Origin: Bombus terrestris
Taxonomy: Eukaryota > Arthropoda > Insecta > Hymenoptera > Apidae
Direction of reading: 5' to 3'
DNA length: 64,000 bases
Assembly: GCF_910591885.1 (NCBI RefSeq)
Contig: NC_063281.1
Coordinates: 8,385,700 to 8,449,699, forward strand
The notes beneath the pieces are model-generated. The model saw only the letters and a program-made list of their open reading frames with translations. It was not told the DNA's origin and did not search any database. Each line of letters starts with the position of its first letter. Position 1 is the stretch's first letter. A program made the translations under genes and the position numbers. This document shows positions 12,173 through 24,651 of the stretch, piece by piece.

Positions 12173-13838
12173 GCCGATTAATCGAAGTCAAGTCGTCGCA
12201 ACGTGTAGATTATTTTATATTTTATACTCGGAAGAATAAATGGTTATTTCTATAGATGTAAAATATTCCATCGGTCGTTCAATAGACAATCACTGATACA
12301 TCATCCATAGGCTGAAAGGGTGATTTCCTCGAAAGATGCGTGTAAAAACATGTACAGGACAATATTGACGGAAGAAGGGTCTCGATAAAAGCGGGTTCCG
12401 TTCTTGAAGGGTTTAAACGGAAGCGGGTCGATGGAAATCCCATTCTACGCGGCACAGGGCTTTCAGCAAAGAAAATATTGTCCGCGATACGAGCGATAGC
12501 GGAGCAGAACTTTTTCACCTTTCGTTCCCTACCCTCCCTCTTTTTTAATTCCGTACGTGGCTGAACGCGAGCAGCTTTGTAGCGGGATGTACATTTCTCT
12601 CGCTGAACAACCTCATTTGTGTAATCCCCGAAGCTTCGACAACAAACTCTCTGCGGCATTGGCGCGACGCTGAGGGTGCATGGGAAGGGGGTGTGAGCAC
12701 GACATTAACGTACTTTGTAGTTGAACTCTCTGTGGCAGTTACCACCATCACCGTCCCATCTCTGACTTCTCTCTTTTCGTCTCCGGATCTATCTCTTTCT
12801 CCCTCGCTCTTCCGCGGCTTCATCGTCCTGGGTGAAATTGCAATTGTAATAGCAATTATCTTATTTCTACTATTGCTTCTTTGTACTTCGATTCGCGACA
12901 TACGGTGTTGGCGGTGATGCGAATCAGAGAGAGGAGAGCAACGTTGAAACCGGGGGTGGAAAAGGGGGCGGACAAGGGTGGAAAGATCGCGAATGAAATT
13001 AAACGTTGGCGGGATGGTCGTGACGCAATTTCAGTCGTGTGGCCGTTTACTGGGGCGGAATGACGAGTCTTTTAGCTGAATATTGCCACAGCAGTGAGTT
13101 ACAACTGGCTTTCTCTCTCCGGTATTGTTGCATTTTTCATTCGCCAATTATTAGCCGGAACACGCGGCTTCTCTTGGAAAGGACTCGAAAAATTGACTGC
13201 GCACGGAACGTACGTAACGTCCTGCTCGGTACATTGTGGACAAACGATAAAGTTTATTTCAATCTTCGTGGAAAATTGAAGGGAAAACGAAAGGTTCCAA
13301 CCAGAGCGGCTCTCGCACAGAGATATATTCAGTAGTCGTGGTTTTAATCATTGACCCTTGGTACACTGGTTACGAAACCGGAAAGTAGCGCCGGTAGAAC
13401 CGGTGGAACCAAATTGCAGGAAGAGAGTCTGTATGAAGGGGCTAATTTGAACGAGGCGCAAGTGAAAAGTCTGCATTGCGTCGCTTGTTAGAAGAGTAAA
13501 GATAGGCCAGCGGGCTAAAGAACGCTGGTTTACAGAACGCGGAACAGGAAGGAGCATTTCATTTCGATGCAAAAGGGCTGCTACGGGTTTGTAAAAGGGA
13601 GGAACGATATGTCGATCGACAGAGAGAATCGTAGGAACGTTGTAGCGACGGTCTCGGCTCACGCTATACGAGTAATACGAGGCTTGTTGAAATTCGTTCG
13701 AAGTAATCAATATTATAGCTCGCCAAGATATATGCGAGAGAATGTGGGCAAACAGTATACACACGTGCATTGTAACACGGCAATAGGGGAGGAGGTTCAG
13801 GGTGTAAGAAGGATGTAACATAGGATGGGTAGATCGGA

Positions 13839-13849
13839 GGGGGGGGGGG
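13839..13849 (+). repeat. (G)11 homopolymer
   Basis: Eleven consecutive G bases inside a purine-rich strand; prone to sequencing-length error. Confidence 0.9.
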
Positions 13850-14764
13850 CTAAAGGGAAGGCCCGGATAGGAGGTAGAAAAGCAGAGAGGCGATGAGAGA
13901 CGAAGGGGTGCCGGAGGATGGAGTTAGAGGTGGAACAGAAGGGGTTGAAGGGGACCGCGAGGTTCATACAGCGAGGGCTCCAGCCCGCGGGGGTGAACTG
14001 GGGGAAGGAAAGGGGTGGACAGCCGGACAAACAAAACCCTTGCTGCTTCATTTCTGCCCGTCTGGCCAGACACCGACCCTTTATACGCGCGCGCTTCCGT
14101 CCTGCGCTCGACTCGTTCATTCCCTTCCTCCTCGACTAGTCCCCCGGAACCCCTCAATGCTTCGTCGAGTTGTACTTTCAGTACGTTACTTTTCGAGTTC
14201 GTTAATTAACGGCACCGCCGCCTCATTGGCGGGCTCGCGTCCAGTCGAAGGATACCAGTCAGAATGGTTTTCGACGAGTCGAGGCACCCTAAATCGTAGC
14301 CACATTGTCTTTGCCTGACAGGATTCAAGTTTAGATGATAGACACCGAAAGGTTCGGAACGGTACACCCTTGATGGTCTTTAAATGATTCATAAAAAAAT
14401 AGCGATACGTCACGGTGATGCATAGGTATTCATATAAGTCTAAGCAGTGAGAAGGGTTGCCTTGTGAGTGGTGTTACTTATGTCTTCATACAACGTTAAT
14501 CACTACTCTACCTTCTATTTCGATCGAAAGACTGAATTACAACTGAGACTTCTTACTGTCGTCTTGTTCATAATTACGTATCAGGTGGTAGTTTGCAAAG
14601 TTATAATACTACCACACTCGAAAGGATCAATAAAGCTTCTATTTTTGTTGTTAAATTACATATTTAAATTAAAGGGTACAATTCGATAATTAGTTCACGT
14701 CTGTTTAATTTTTTTTCCTTATTATTTATTATTTATAACATAATATGATTTCTGTTTGCTTCAG

Positions 14765-14818
14765 GTCAGTGGTGTATACTTCCCAGGCTTCTGAGACAGA
14801 GTGACATGGCTTGTTAAT
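14765..14818 (+). ncRNA. possible non-coding exon (54 nt)
   Basis: A TTTCTGTTTGCTTCAG acceptor and an AAT|GTGAGT donor bracket 54 bases that contain stops in all three frames. If used, this would be a UTR or lncRNA exon. Only the two splice-like signals support it. Confidence 0.15.
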
Positions 14819-15189
14819 GTGAGTTGAACGATACTTTTCGAACGCGAAGTACAATAATTTTTTTTTTCTTTCTAAACTCGTCTTTTTTTTATTAATATCT
14901 TATATCTATCGAGCTTAATCCGCGCGATATTATTTCTGGACAAGTTCCAAAACAAAGTACGTTAGCCCGACAGAGACGAAGAGAGAGGGTTGAACGAGCG
15001 CGTGGGGTCGACCGCGCGCTTTACTCCCCGTCGTTTTAGGGGATGAACGATGCGAGACATCGATAATCGCATTTGTTGTACGACCGTCGATACGAAACTT
15101 TCGGAATTTCGTCCAGCTAAGGAGCAAGGGAAGTTTATGACTTAGGAAGTATTATATTATTCGAATATTCCTCTAACCTCGCTCTATCT

Positions 15190-15202
15190 CCCCCCCCCCC
15201 CC
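15190..15202 (+). repeat. (C)13 homopolymer
   Basis: Thirteen consecutive C bases, directly visible; length may be unreliable. Confidence 0.9.
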
Positions 15203-17608
15203 AATTTCCAATTATCTAACTTCTCTACCTCCCTGTGTATATCAAGATCATTCACTTAATCTTTCGCACCAACAACAAAATTTCCACGATCGAAGTTACA
15301 GAAACAATCTGCAGAAATCCCTGCTCTCCCGTGTGCATTCCAACGAGCGCGTTAATTGCGAAAAGCGAGAGGCCAGAAAACGCGGAAAACGCGCGCGTAA
15401 CAGCGTAGTTTATTTCCAACGGTGTTGCGTTCCTTTCTTTTTGCTCGCTTTTCTTTTTTTTCTTTTTTTTTACTTTTTACTGTGAAGAACACTCGGCGCC
15501 AAAGTGGGAGCTAATAACATAAATGAGGAACACAGCACGTTGCTTTCGTTTTGTTCTCACCCCCGCGCGCGTGTTTTCTTTCTTCCGTTCGTTTTTGCGC
15601 CAGGCCAGCCGCTCCGCGTATAAAGTGGCGAATATGGGGTGTGAAATGCATGTCGGTTTCACGGGGTTGCCGAGCCGTAATAGTGGGAACAGGAGCGCGG
15701 CGGAGGGCGCGCGCGGTCGAGTGGTCGGGTTCTGGAACGGGCTCGAGTTGCAGGAGTCAACTTGGCCGCTCATTGGCTACTTGCTGGCGACCGCCACTCG
15801 CGAAACATTAGTATTCTCTGCTAATTAAAATGTAACTGAAATTGTAATGGTCTGCGTGTGGCGACGATACGCCAGGAAACTAGGGGATGGCGTGAGAAAA
15901 AGAGAGAGCAGACGGTGGCAATGGTGAGCGTTACACCGTACACCACGGTAACGCACGATGTGTACTTTTTCATGCTCGGCTTGGGGACTGAATAGAGGAA
16001 AATGTCAGACCGTTTTACGAAAAACGACTGTATCATAACGCGATTGTTCCTATTACTTTTTCCCGGTGTATTATGATTATCGTCGATAGAGGCCAGATAG
16101 CGCGCCAAAAACAGGAACGAAATTTAGCGTAGCACGTAGAAAAGAATCTATCAAGCTTGACGAAAGCTTATCGTCAAAATATCCATGTAGAATTTTACGA
16201 CATGATCAGACTCGTAGAATTAGAGGAAAGGTACTTTATCAAAAAGGGAGGAGATTCGATTTCTTGGCCATATTCGAAACGCATTACCTTTCTACTCTTA
16301 AATCACATTACCTTCAAGGTACCCTTTTTGACCTCTTCCCCCGTTATCTCAGCGCCGACTCGTCTTTCGCTCTTATTTTATTTGTTTCGCTTATCCACGC
16401 TGTTCTGGAAGCTCGCGCAGATTTCGCGGCAATTTACTTTATACGCGTTACGTCGTTTTCCGCCCTCTCGCTCCCACTCGGAGCGCCGTAACCACCCTAA
16501 CGGTAGTAGGTATCGTCTCATTCGACTCAGGCCGCCCTCACACCCTTACGATGTTCTTATGGGGCTCACACCAGGCTACCGTCTACGTGCACGTACAGAA
16601 AGCCCGCGAACTTGTGTGGCTCGTTCTATCGTTAGGCCACCCCCAGGGTGTTGAAGCTCTTCCGCACTTATTTCGCGCTAATTCACCCCTCAAGACCGCT
16701 TACACGCCCTCCCCCTACCACCGCGACCACGGCGAACCAGTTAGCTTTTTTTCTCACGTGCCGTGAAGCAGTTCACGTTAAGCGGTTAAGGGTGAACTCC
16801 GTTAAAGAGGGGCTGTAAATTCATTGACTGACGAAAATACTCCCGCCGGAATTCCCGGAAGCATCTTTCAAGCTTCTTCGATTTCATCGATACCTCTCGT
16901 CCGTACCGTGGCGAGGGTGAATACCCAGGCATGCATATACCTATTTAAATTTTGATGAGGATAGGTCATCGAACCTGATCATTCGTACTGTCGTGAGTAT
17001 TTTTATCGTACACCCTATTCTCTCTATAACATAATATACCTGTACGTTCTACGATTCGAAAAAAATTTCCCCATTAGTAGGACATTTGCATTGAACGGTT
17101 GACAAGCGGCAACAAAGGCCGGCTCAGGATTTTCGTCGTAAATAAGCATTACGATATAATTTTCTGTCACAACAATGGCTGCCGGTGTTACAAAAGGTTT
17201 AGCCACGAGGCGACCGTCGGCTACTACCCCGTGGACAATGAGAACGTCCGCGTTACGCCATAAATTGATTTGCGAAAGCGTTCCTGAAAAAGCTCTCTTC
17301 TCTCAGCCGAGGAGAGGAGAGTACGCCGTGTGGCCAGCCGGGTTGGGGCTACCCAGGCTTTTGAGCTTATACCGCAAAAATTACGTCGCGAGAGGGATTG
17401 TATTTATGTTACATAATTACGCCACGCGCGACCAGCGGATAGGAGGGGTGCGGCTGGTGGGCCGAAGCAGGGGTAGTTATGAAGGGGGTGGTTTGGTGAG
17501 CGAAGAGGAACCAGCCAGAGGAGGAGCGGGTGCGAGGAGGCGGGAGAGGGTGGGAACAGAAGAGGAAAAAAATCGCCTGGTCGAGGAAAAGTTTTTCGGC
17601 GGCTGGTT

Positions 17609-17632
17609 CGACCGACCGACCGACCGACCGAC
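17609..17632 (+). repeat. (CGAC)6 microsatellite
   Basis: Six perfect tetranucleotide units within a GC-rich block. Confidence 0.9.
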
Positions 17633-19213
17633 CACCCGGCTAATGAATAGAAATAATTCTCGTGCAATTGTGCTTTTCGGTAGTTTTCAATTAACAGTCG
17701 CCCACCCCCTCTCCTTCCCCGTGAAGCTTTTGCGCCATTCTCCGCAGCGCCCTGCCGCGAATACCGTTCCACGAATGGACGAGCTGTAAGTTTTTAAACG
17801 GCTCGAACGCGCGCGATTCGTACCGTGTAATTACAGCGTTTTTCCCATTCTCCATTTCGGGGCTGGCCATCGCCATTGTGTCTGTTCGACATTTCTGTTT
17901 TCATTATACTCCCTTGTTCAAGACAAACAATTTTCGTAATTATCCAACGATTTCCGGTCTATCGTTGGAGCGGTTCGAGAAATTTCGTCGATGTACAAAA
18001 CGTAAGAATTCACGGACGGAAATATATATCGCGTGTACAAGGAACGGCTATCGAAAGGTATCCCCTCGGTATGTGTCGTCGCGGAAGGTAGCTGGAATCC
18101 CGCAAAATAAATCGGATCTCACTGTCAGTGATCCCCGGTAATATTTGTCTTTCGCCGGGCCATTTTACAAGATTTCCTATCTACTCGGCTTTATAAGCGA
18201 GGAAGACGAGGAATCGGCCAGCCAACGAGGGGTGACTCGGACACAGAGAAGCGGTGAGTTCACGTCGTCAGATGGGGGTTGAAAAGGGGGTGGGTGGCGG
18301 TTCGGTGTGATTCCCTGGGCTGGCTGGTAGAGAAACGACCTGGCTAGTAGTGGTGGAGAAGGTGGAAGGGAAAGAGTACACGGGACAGGGTCCCGCGGGA
18401 TAAAACGGGCTATCAGATGTGAAACTCACTGCGTCGAAATGTAAAAGCTTCCTGACAAATCGGTTTCTATTACCGCGTCGCGGTGGGTCGCCTTTTTTAT
18501 ATTGATGGCATTATTTTGCACGGAGACGGGAGACCGTATTTTCTGGACACGTACGGTATTCTACGGGCTGGAGTACACACGGGATCACAACCCCCGCTTA
18601 TGAATCCCGGTTATTTGCCCGGGAAATTAATGTGCGCTTACCACGTATTCGTGCGGCCGTGGCCGCTATATCAAAGAAACTGACTGACGTTCGATAAAAT
18701 TGGTTATTATTACCCCTTCTTATTAAGTCCTCAAGGGGTTGTGCGCCCTGCTCTCGCCAGGTGCTTCGTTTTATCCTCTTTTAATTGCCGTCCGTTGCCA
18801 CGGCGCCAAGTACGTATAGACTTTGGAAAAATACTTTCTCCCCTTTTTCGACGTAAAATATCTAAGAATAAACTGGTCTTGGTAGATACGGATTCTTTTC
18901 TACTTCAAAATGATAAAAAGTCACTGGTGTAGGGGTGGTTGTCCGAAACAGAGAAAACGTATCCCGTAGGAGGAAGAATCTTTTCGTCGGACAAAAGCAG
19001 TCCCAATGTCCTCGAGGATCCTCAGTCACGTGTTCCGTACAAAAAAAATAAAAGAAAGAAAAGAAAAGAAGTATGAGCGCGTACGTGGAAAGAGGTTGCT
19101 GGGTGGAAGGTGGTTAGAGCCATTGGGTGAGGTGGGTGGGCAAAAAACATCCGAAAAGAGTTCCGTGGAGCTTGATGGTGTGAGATGGTACAGCCAGACA
19201 GTCAGACAGAGGA

Positions 19214-19233
19214 GACAGACAGACAGACAGACA
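19214..19233 (+). repeat. (GACA)5 microsatellite
   Basis: Five perfect GACA units, followed about 65 bp later by an AGGA-rich run (19297-19318). Confidence 0.9.
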
Positions 19234-20935
19234 TGCGGGAAGGAATGAAAATAATAATACCCAGCGTGGCCCTGGGCCATAGGTGTCAGTGCCGGCAGGA
19301 AGGAAGGAAGGACAGGAAGGAGCGCGTTGAATTTGTCATATGTAAGTTTCACCCTCTTCTCTCTCCCGGGCCGGCACACGCACCAGCACACATCCCTGTG
19401 TGATTCTTGCTCCCTCTCGTGCAAACCAACTAGCACACCACGTATCGTTGTCCGCGAGAGGATTATTTCAGAAAGGTGCCAGGAATCGGAGGGACCACGT
19501 CGAGATTCGGGTCCTTTGCGATGCAACCACCATCCCTTGTGCGGATTTCTCGCGTGCGTTAGGAAATGTCTCCGGGGTATATTGAGATACTGTCACCGAA
19601 TTTTCTCCCGCAACCCCTTGAGACCGTGCCTTGGCCTGTGGACACACACGCGTTACTTTCATCCCCTTTTTCGTTTCAAGGCCGTTGAACCGAACACCTC
19701 GCTCCCTGTACCACAACTTTCGACGAAGTTTCCTGGTAGGCGCATCGTGTGAATCATCGTTCTCGTTTAAGTGTCGAACTTGGAACTTTTATTCGGCAGA
19801 ATTGACGTCGAAAATGTAAATTATCGAGGAATTTTTTTTGGAATAATTTATTAATATATTCTAGGCGTCGAATCGGATGTCGGACGATTTTTGGTTAATT
19901 TTTAACGTCTCTGTAGCACTCTGTGATGGATCGGTTCTTTGCAATACCGTATTTACCGTGTTCGTATATTGTCTGGTTGGAGGCACAAACGCCGCTGTCT
20001 GTTTAATTTTTCGCTAATACTTGTCTGCGCTCGCGCGGATATCGAATTTCAATTGCGGTTGCCTGTAAACAAGTGCTCCGTTTTATTATTTATTACCATC
20101 ATTCCGGCCACTTAATCAAAAATACATTACCGTTGATGACCCTCAACGTCTGACATTTTCGATGCTCGAATGTGGGAACGCGAATGATTTCATCAGCGCG
20201 TTATTAAGTGGGCTTTGATTTTCGATCCTCATTTTGCAAACCGAGCTCTTTGTCGCGGAACGGATCCGTCTCTCTTGCCCGTTCCGTTCCAATAGATTAC
20301 ATACCTGTCAAATGAAAATATTCTATTTGCGATACTGTTACTCTAATCATAGTTATTGCATATTTGTTAATTACCGCGTAACTCGTCTGGCAAACGCGTA
20401 TATCCGTCTCGTTTCTCTACTCGATTCAGACGAATTTTCGGTGAATAATATTCATAATCGGCTAGAGACCACCTACTACGAGAAATTCACACGCACGCGA
20501 TCACGATACTTTTTCATTTCATCGCTGGCCTGATAAGTTAAGCGGAGATGGTTTTTTTAATTCCGGCCTCTCGAGTTACAGGGTAGAGCAGGCGGGTTAG
20601 GTAGGCGCGTTGATAACGTTGATTAATTACGATTCGGCTCCGATTATCGGTGCAACCGTGTTTTATTTATTAAACGAATATTTGTAGTCATGCTATTATT
20701 TATGGACTCGGACTTGCATCGCGCACGATTCCAACCGTGACTGGTATATGCGTCTATGTATCCATAATTTCGTATAGTTTGTAGTATTCATGTAATATAA
20801 TATACATATATATTATACCTATAGAATATATATGTATGTACATATAGATAGCGACAACACTATTAATTAGGCCTTGTCTTTCATTTTTGTTTAATGATAC
20901 CCCGTGCAGCTTGAAACGGCGGGAAATCCTTTGTG

Positions 20936-20965
20936 TTTTCACCCCGTTGTTTGGCGGGGTAAAAA
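20936..20965. repeat. stem-loop, 6+4 bp stem
   Basis: ACCCCG and CGGGGT pair across an 8-base loop; after one mismatch, TTTT/AAAA extends the stem. No poly-U context or known RNA family. Confidence 0.5.
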
Positions 20966-22379
20966 CCTGAAAAAGCGAGAAGCTCTGGCCGAGTGAGAGC
21001 GGATGCTTGTATACGTTCCATTCAATGGGGTTAGCAACGCAAGTCCACACGCACGCCGGTGCACACACATGTACGGGCGGATACACGTGATAGGGTTGGA
21101 CAAATGAAGTGGATATGACATAATGATTTCGAGAGGCTATGTACCGTAGCTTGTTGCCTGTCGGACGGACTGCCGCCCGACCTCGCCTTGTTCATTAAAG
21201 TTTTCATTCCTGTCGATAATATTAATTACGATTCGCCACCGCCGCGCTGGAAAGAAACAACGTATCCGCGTACTTTTCTATCTCTTCTCGAATTTCGTTC
21301 CTCTCCGATGAACCGTCCTAATGGATTATCTTAAACAAATATACGATCGAATTCAAATTTATGTATGCACGTATACATCGTGGCCATTATCGAATGATTT
21401 AACGACGTAGAAAAGAATTGAAAAATATTATCGTCTATCTACAGAAGCAGCGTTCTAGATCCCCTGAATTTGATAATTGCAACCTTGATCAATAAACAGT
21501 AATCACGTTTATAGAACGTGAAGGGGAATAAAGTTACATCGTGTATTTATACCTGCCGCATATCCCCTATCATTTTCAACAATTTGATCCAAAAATATGA
21601 TATCGTGTGATCCGTGTAATTATTAATATTCGAAAAAAATAGACAGAAAATAAATAAAAACGGATGAAAGGGGAAAAATAAAGGACAAAGTTCCCCAAGT
21701 CATCGACCACGTTCTAGTTTTCAAAGGCAAGAATGCCGGTCGTTTCAACGAACGATTCACGTGCCAGGAATGGTTTGTCGCAGTACAGAGACCTGTTATA
21801 GCGCTATCGTCTTTGCTTGTTTTTTCCTACCTCCACAACCCTCTGGCCCTTCCACGGTAAACAACAGACATACCCATCCCCCTGGCACAGCCACTGCCGA
21901 CCCCGAGCCGTGCCTCCCACTTGCAAGGCACCACCCCTCATCAGTCGGTCTGTACAAATATACTATTGTATTGATCCTATACCTTTTCCACCTCCAACGT
22001 TCCTTCTTTTGTTCCCGAGTATCCTCGTTTTACATTTTAGCCGCTTCCGCGAAACAACTAATGTGCACCGAGTGTGTTGACAGTAACTGTCTCGCTATTG
22101 TTGCACCCTCTCGCACTCGCCTCGTCCTCTTTCATCCCCTGTGCAATGAGAGGGATCATCGCGCCGTGTGCACGAAGCCCGCGGCATTCTTCCGTTCGAT
22201 TCTTCTCTCATTTCGCGATAAATCGGCTTTCTCTCGGCTCCCTTTCGCGAGTCCGCACGCGTCCTCCAATCGGTTTACTTGTAACATTTAGAGGAGACAC
22301 GATCGACGCTTGAATTTCGTCGATCGATCGTACAGATTTGGTAACGAATTGCGTCGCTCACGTTGGGGCTTGATTTAAG

Positions 22380-22397
22380 AAAAAAAAAAAAAAAAAA
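22380..22397 (+). repeat. (A)18 homopolymer
   Basis: A run of 18 A bases. No retroposed sequence is visible upstream, so I do not read it as a retrotransposon tail. Confidence 0.85.
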
Positions 22398-22572
22398 GAA
22401 GATTCCATGAAATTAATCGGTAAATTATATTATTCACAATATCCAATATCGGTGTATTATTCTTCTTCTATACTTTAGCGTCACAAACATAAAAGAGACG
22501 TATTCGTGATACTCGTAATAGATACATATTATACGTATAAATATATGCATAGTAATGCATGATAAGAGACGA

Positions 22573-22622
22573 AGGGTATGTATTATCGTGTAAATCTATG
22601 TGTAGAAAATCGAGTTCAAGTT
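22573..22622 (+). repeat. direct repeat copy 1 (about 49 bp)
   Basis: Shares AGGGTATG, TGTAAATCTAT, GTAGAAAATCGAG and CAAGT, in the same order and spacing, with the copy at 22763. By eye about 40 of 49 positions are identical. Confidence 0.8.
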
Positions 22623-22762
22623 TATTCAAACCTCGTAACAGCTATCGTTGCGTGGAGTCGTAATTTGAAGAAATTCCTACGCAAGTAATCTCTAAATTAT
22701 ATTGTCCAGGTTATCTGTACGTTCTTTCCTTTCTTTTTTTTTTTTGTATTTCAAGTTTTAGC

Positions 22763-22811
22763 AGGGTATGAATCGTTTTGTAAATCTATAGGTAGAAAAT
22801 CGAGACCAAGT
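22763..22811 (+). repeat. direct repeat copy 2 (about 49 bp)
   Basis: Second copy of the unit at 22573, offset by 190 bp in the same orientation. The intervening DNA contains T-rich sequence and no mobile-element ends. Confidence 0.8.
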
Positions 22812-24111
22812 CCACCGTTCGAAGGTATTTTTGCGTCTAACAGACGCTTAACGGGGGTTGGCGTTAATTACAGAGCGCGGAAAGTCGATTTCGCGAGGAG
22901 ATCGCAATTTTGTAAATACGTGTGCGCCTATCGGTTTTATTGCCTCGACGGGGTTGTGTGTTTCTCAACAACAACAACACGCTGGGCGAACGCCGGCAAA
23001 CAGGAGCAGCACGTAACGTGCATTAATACGAACGAGCTGCCGAGAAGTAAGACTGGCGAAAAGGGGTGGGAGTTTATATCGTGAGGTGAGCACGCGATGA
23101 CGTGATTCTATCGATTATTAAACGAATAATATGCAGTCGCTCGCACTGCCCTGTACCATGTGCATCGAACCACACAGGCAATTTGGGTATGCATCGTATG
23201 CATGAGTTTATGATCGCGCGAAAATCCGGAATGTTCGGCACGGAGTGATACGATGGAAACGAAATAGAGTTCCTGCGAAACTAATTTCATGGAACGGTTA
23301 CAACCGACGCCTCGAAAATGCCGTTGTGGTATTCTAAAATTAGGAGTTACACACGAACCACCAGCCCGGGCAACTCTTTTTTTCCTCCTGGTGCACGACT
23401 GCCCTCGTCCATGTGATACAGAACAGTCTCGAGCGTGGCCTTTTTTACGCGACAATACACGACGAATCACGGTGCATGCTGATTGAGAAAACCTCTACAC
23501 TGTGATTTTCCGCGCTACATTGTGAAACCGGAATATTCCAAGAAATTAGGGGAATGAAAATGACTCGTTGCTGTTCGTCCCTATCGATCGTTTGCTTGGA
23601 ACATTTTTTTTTTTTTTTTTTCAAATCGAGCAAAAGACTTTTCACTGAGAGCACTACGATTTAGAGATTTAAAATATACGCGTAAAATTTTCATCGGTGA
23701 GGACGATGAAAAATTTCCCTTTCGTCGGATTCTGTCAGGTGAACCGTACCGAAACCTCTAGGACAATTTGCACGACGTCGTTGCGTGCCCAGTGAGAGTC
23801 GGTCCGTACGTACAAACAGGTATCGTAACGATCGTAACGCATCGAGGTCGAAGTAACCTGCAAGGTAACGAGCAAAAAGGATTGCGCTAACGAAGTGCCT
23901 GACGGGTAACTTGCCCAAGCCCTGCGTCCGGGGCAATAATGTTCCCCCCGGTTGGTAAACTCGTGTTTGCACAACTCTTTGTCCCAGAAGTACACACACG
24001 CGGTTACAAAGGCGTACGTGCACGTCAGCGTCGAAGAGACGACGCGACACGGACGAACGAACCGACGACTCCTGCCCTCGCGTGCTCGGACCTAAGGTTT
24101 TTTTTTCCCAG
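22812..24111. other. no gene seen
   Basis: Unique GC-moderate sequence with an (T)18 run at 23604-23621. A minus-strand open frame spans 23108-23470, with no splice or start support. Confidence 0.45.
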
Positions 24112-24154
24112 TTGTTGTATGCATAATAGCATTAGGATTCATTAGCAATCAGAG

Positions 24155-24651
24155 ATGGACCGACCGGACGCCCCGTTGGATTGTTTACCAGAGTTCAGTC
24201 AGTTCACTCGCGACTCTTCCGCCCGTTGCAACCCCCTGCAACAGGCCGTTTCCGACGTTGCGTCGTTCTGCATCGTTAGAAACGTCGGTAATTTCGTGGC
24301 TCGTCGCGTCGAAAGACGTCACGCTCGAGAAACTTGAATTTTACCAAACACACAGAGAGGTCGCTTGGAATTTTTCGAAGGGTAGAACCAGACCACGGTA
24401 GAATCTTCGTTCTACGAATCGATTCATTTATCCGGATGTAATAATATCATTCGACGAGAAAGGCGGAGGGAGAGAGAGAGAGAGAGAGAGAGATTTGGAT
24501 TCTGGCTTCGATGAATTCGTATAAAATGTTTATCGTCGTGTCTCGAATTTCTTACTTGTTTCTCCCAGGCCCTGTTGCACGAAGCAACGATACAGCTGGC
24601 GTAGATGTACGTGTTTTGTTGAAAGGTAGTGTCATTGTGCACGTTCGCTAA
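24155..24651 (+). CDS. candidate two-exon small protein
   Basis: A T-rich acceptor (TTTTTTTTCCCAG, exon from 24112) precedes an ATG at 24155 in good context (GAGATGG). The frame runs 44 codons plus one base to a weak TCG|GTAATT donor at 24287/24288. A strong acceptor (CTTACTTGTTTCTCCCAG) gives a second exon from 24569, which restores the frame (G|GC) and runs 26 more codons to TAA at 24649-24651. An AATAAA follows at 24653-24658. The product would be about 71 residues, starting MDRPDAPLDCLPEFSQF and ending LLKGSVIVHVR, with no signal peptide, membrane segment or known motif. Unspliced, the first frame reads through to a 60-codon ORF ending at 24337. The weak donor is the main doubt; phase agreement alone has a one-in-three chance. 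Confidence 0.3.
24471..24492 (+). repeat. (AG)11 microsatellite
   Basis: Perfect AG units within the proposed intron of the 24 kb model. GA repeats can bind GAGA-factor-type proteins in insects, but nothing here shows it. Confidence 0.9.

Larger units (their letters stand above)
10861..14764. other. no convincing gene
   Basis: Unique sequence, GC-richer from 11.8 to 14.3 kb. An open frame at 11521-11745 sits between a CTTTGCTTCCAG acceptor and a weak GAG|GTAACC donor (75 codons, containing SLGTYYGSNTNSTQFEDEG). The donor is too poor for me to call an exon. A purine-rich block on the plus strand at 13.80-14.04 kb and a (G)11 run mark a strand-asymmetric patch. Confidence 0.45.
14819..19200. 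other. no convincing gene
   Basis: Mixed unique DNA. T/C-rich runs lie at 15420-15480 on the plus strand. A GC-rich block at 15.55-15.75 kb and another at 17.40-17.80 kb carry long open frames in several registers because stops are rare in GC-rich DNA. A frame from about 16340 to 16766 follows a CCCCGTTATCTCAG acceptor look-alike, but has no donor and no recognisable domain. Confidence 0.45.
19234..22570. other. no convincing gene
   Basis: Unique sequence. A minus-strand acceptor look-alike (CTCGCTTTTTCAG) near 20966 opens a frame containing TPPNNGVKTQRISRRFKLHG, and a plus-strand acceptor near 21448 opens a 16-codon frame whose stop lies inside an AATAAA. Neither has a supporting partner site. 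Confidence 0.45.

Noticed and set aside
13765..13785. GTGCATTGTA, identical to the first ten bases of the conserved miR-33
   Set aside because: The remaining mature sequence does not match and no hairpin partner is present.
17175..17789. 204-codon plus-strand open frame, the longest in the window
   Set aside because: Lies in a GC-rich purine-biased block with a (CGAC)6 repeat; low-complexity Arg/Gly/Glu residues and no splice, start or domain support.
22380..22397. Poly(A) run as a possible retrotransposon tail
   Set aside because: No upstream open frame, target-site duplication or SINE-like promoter boxes.
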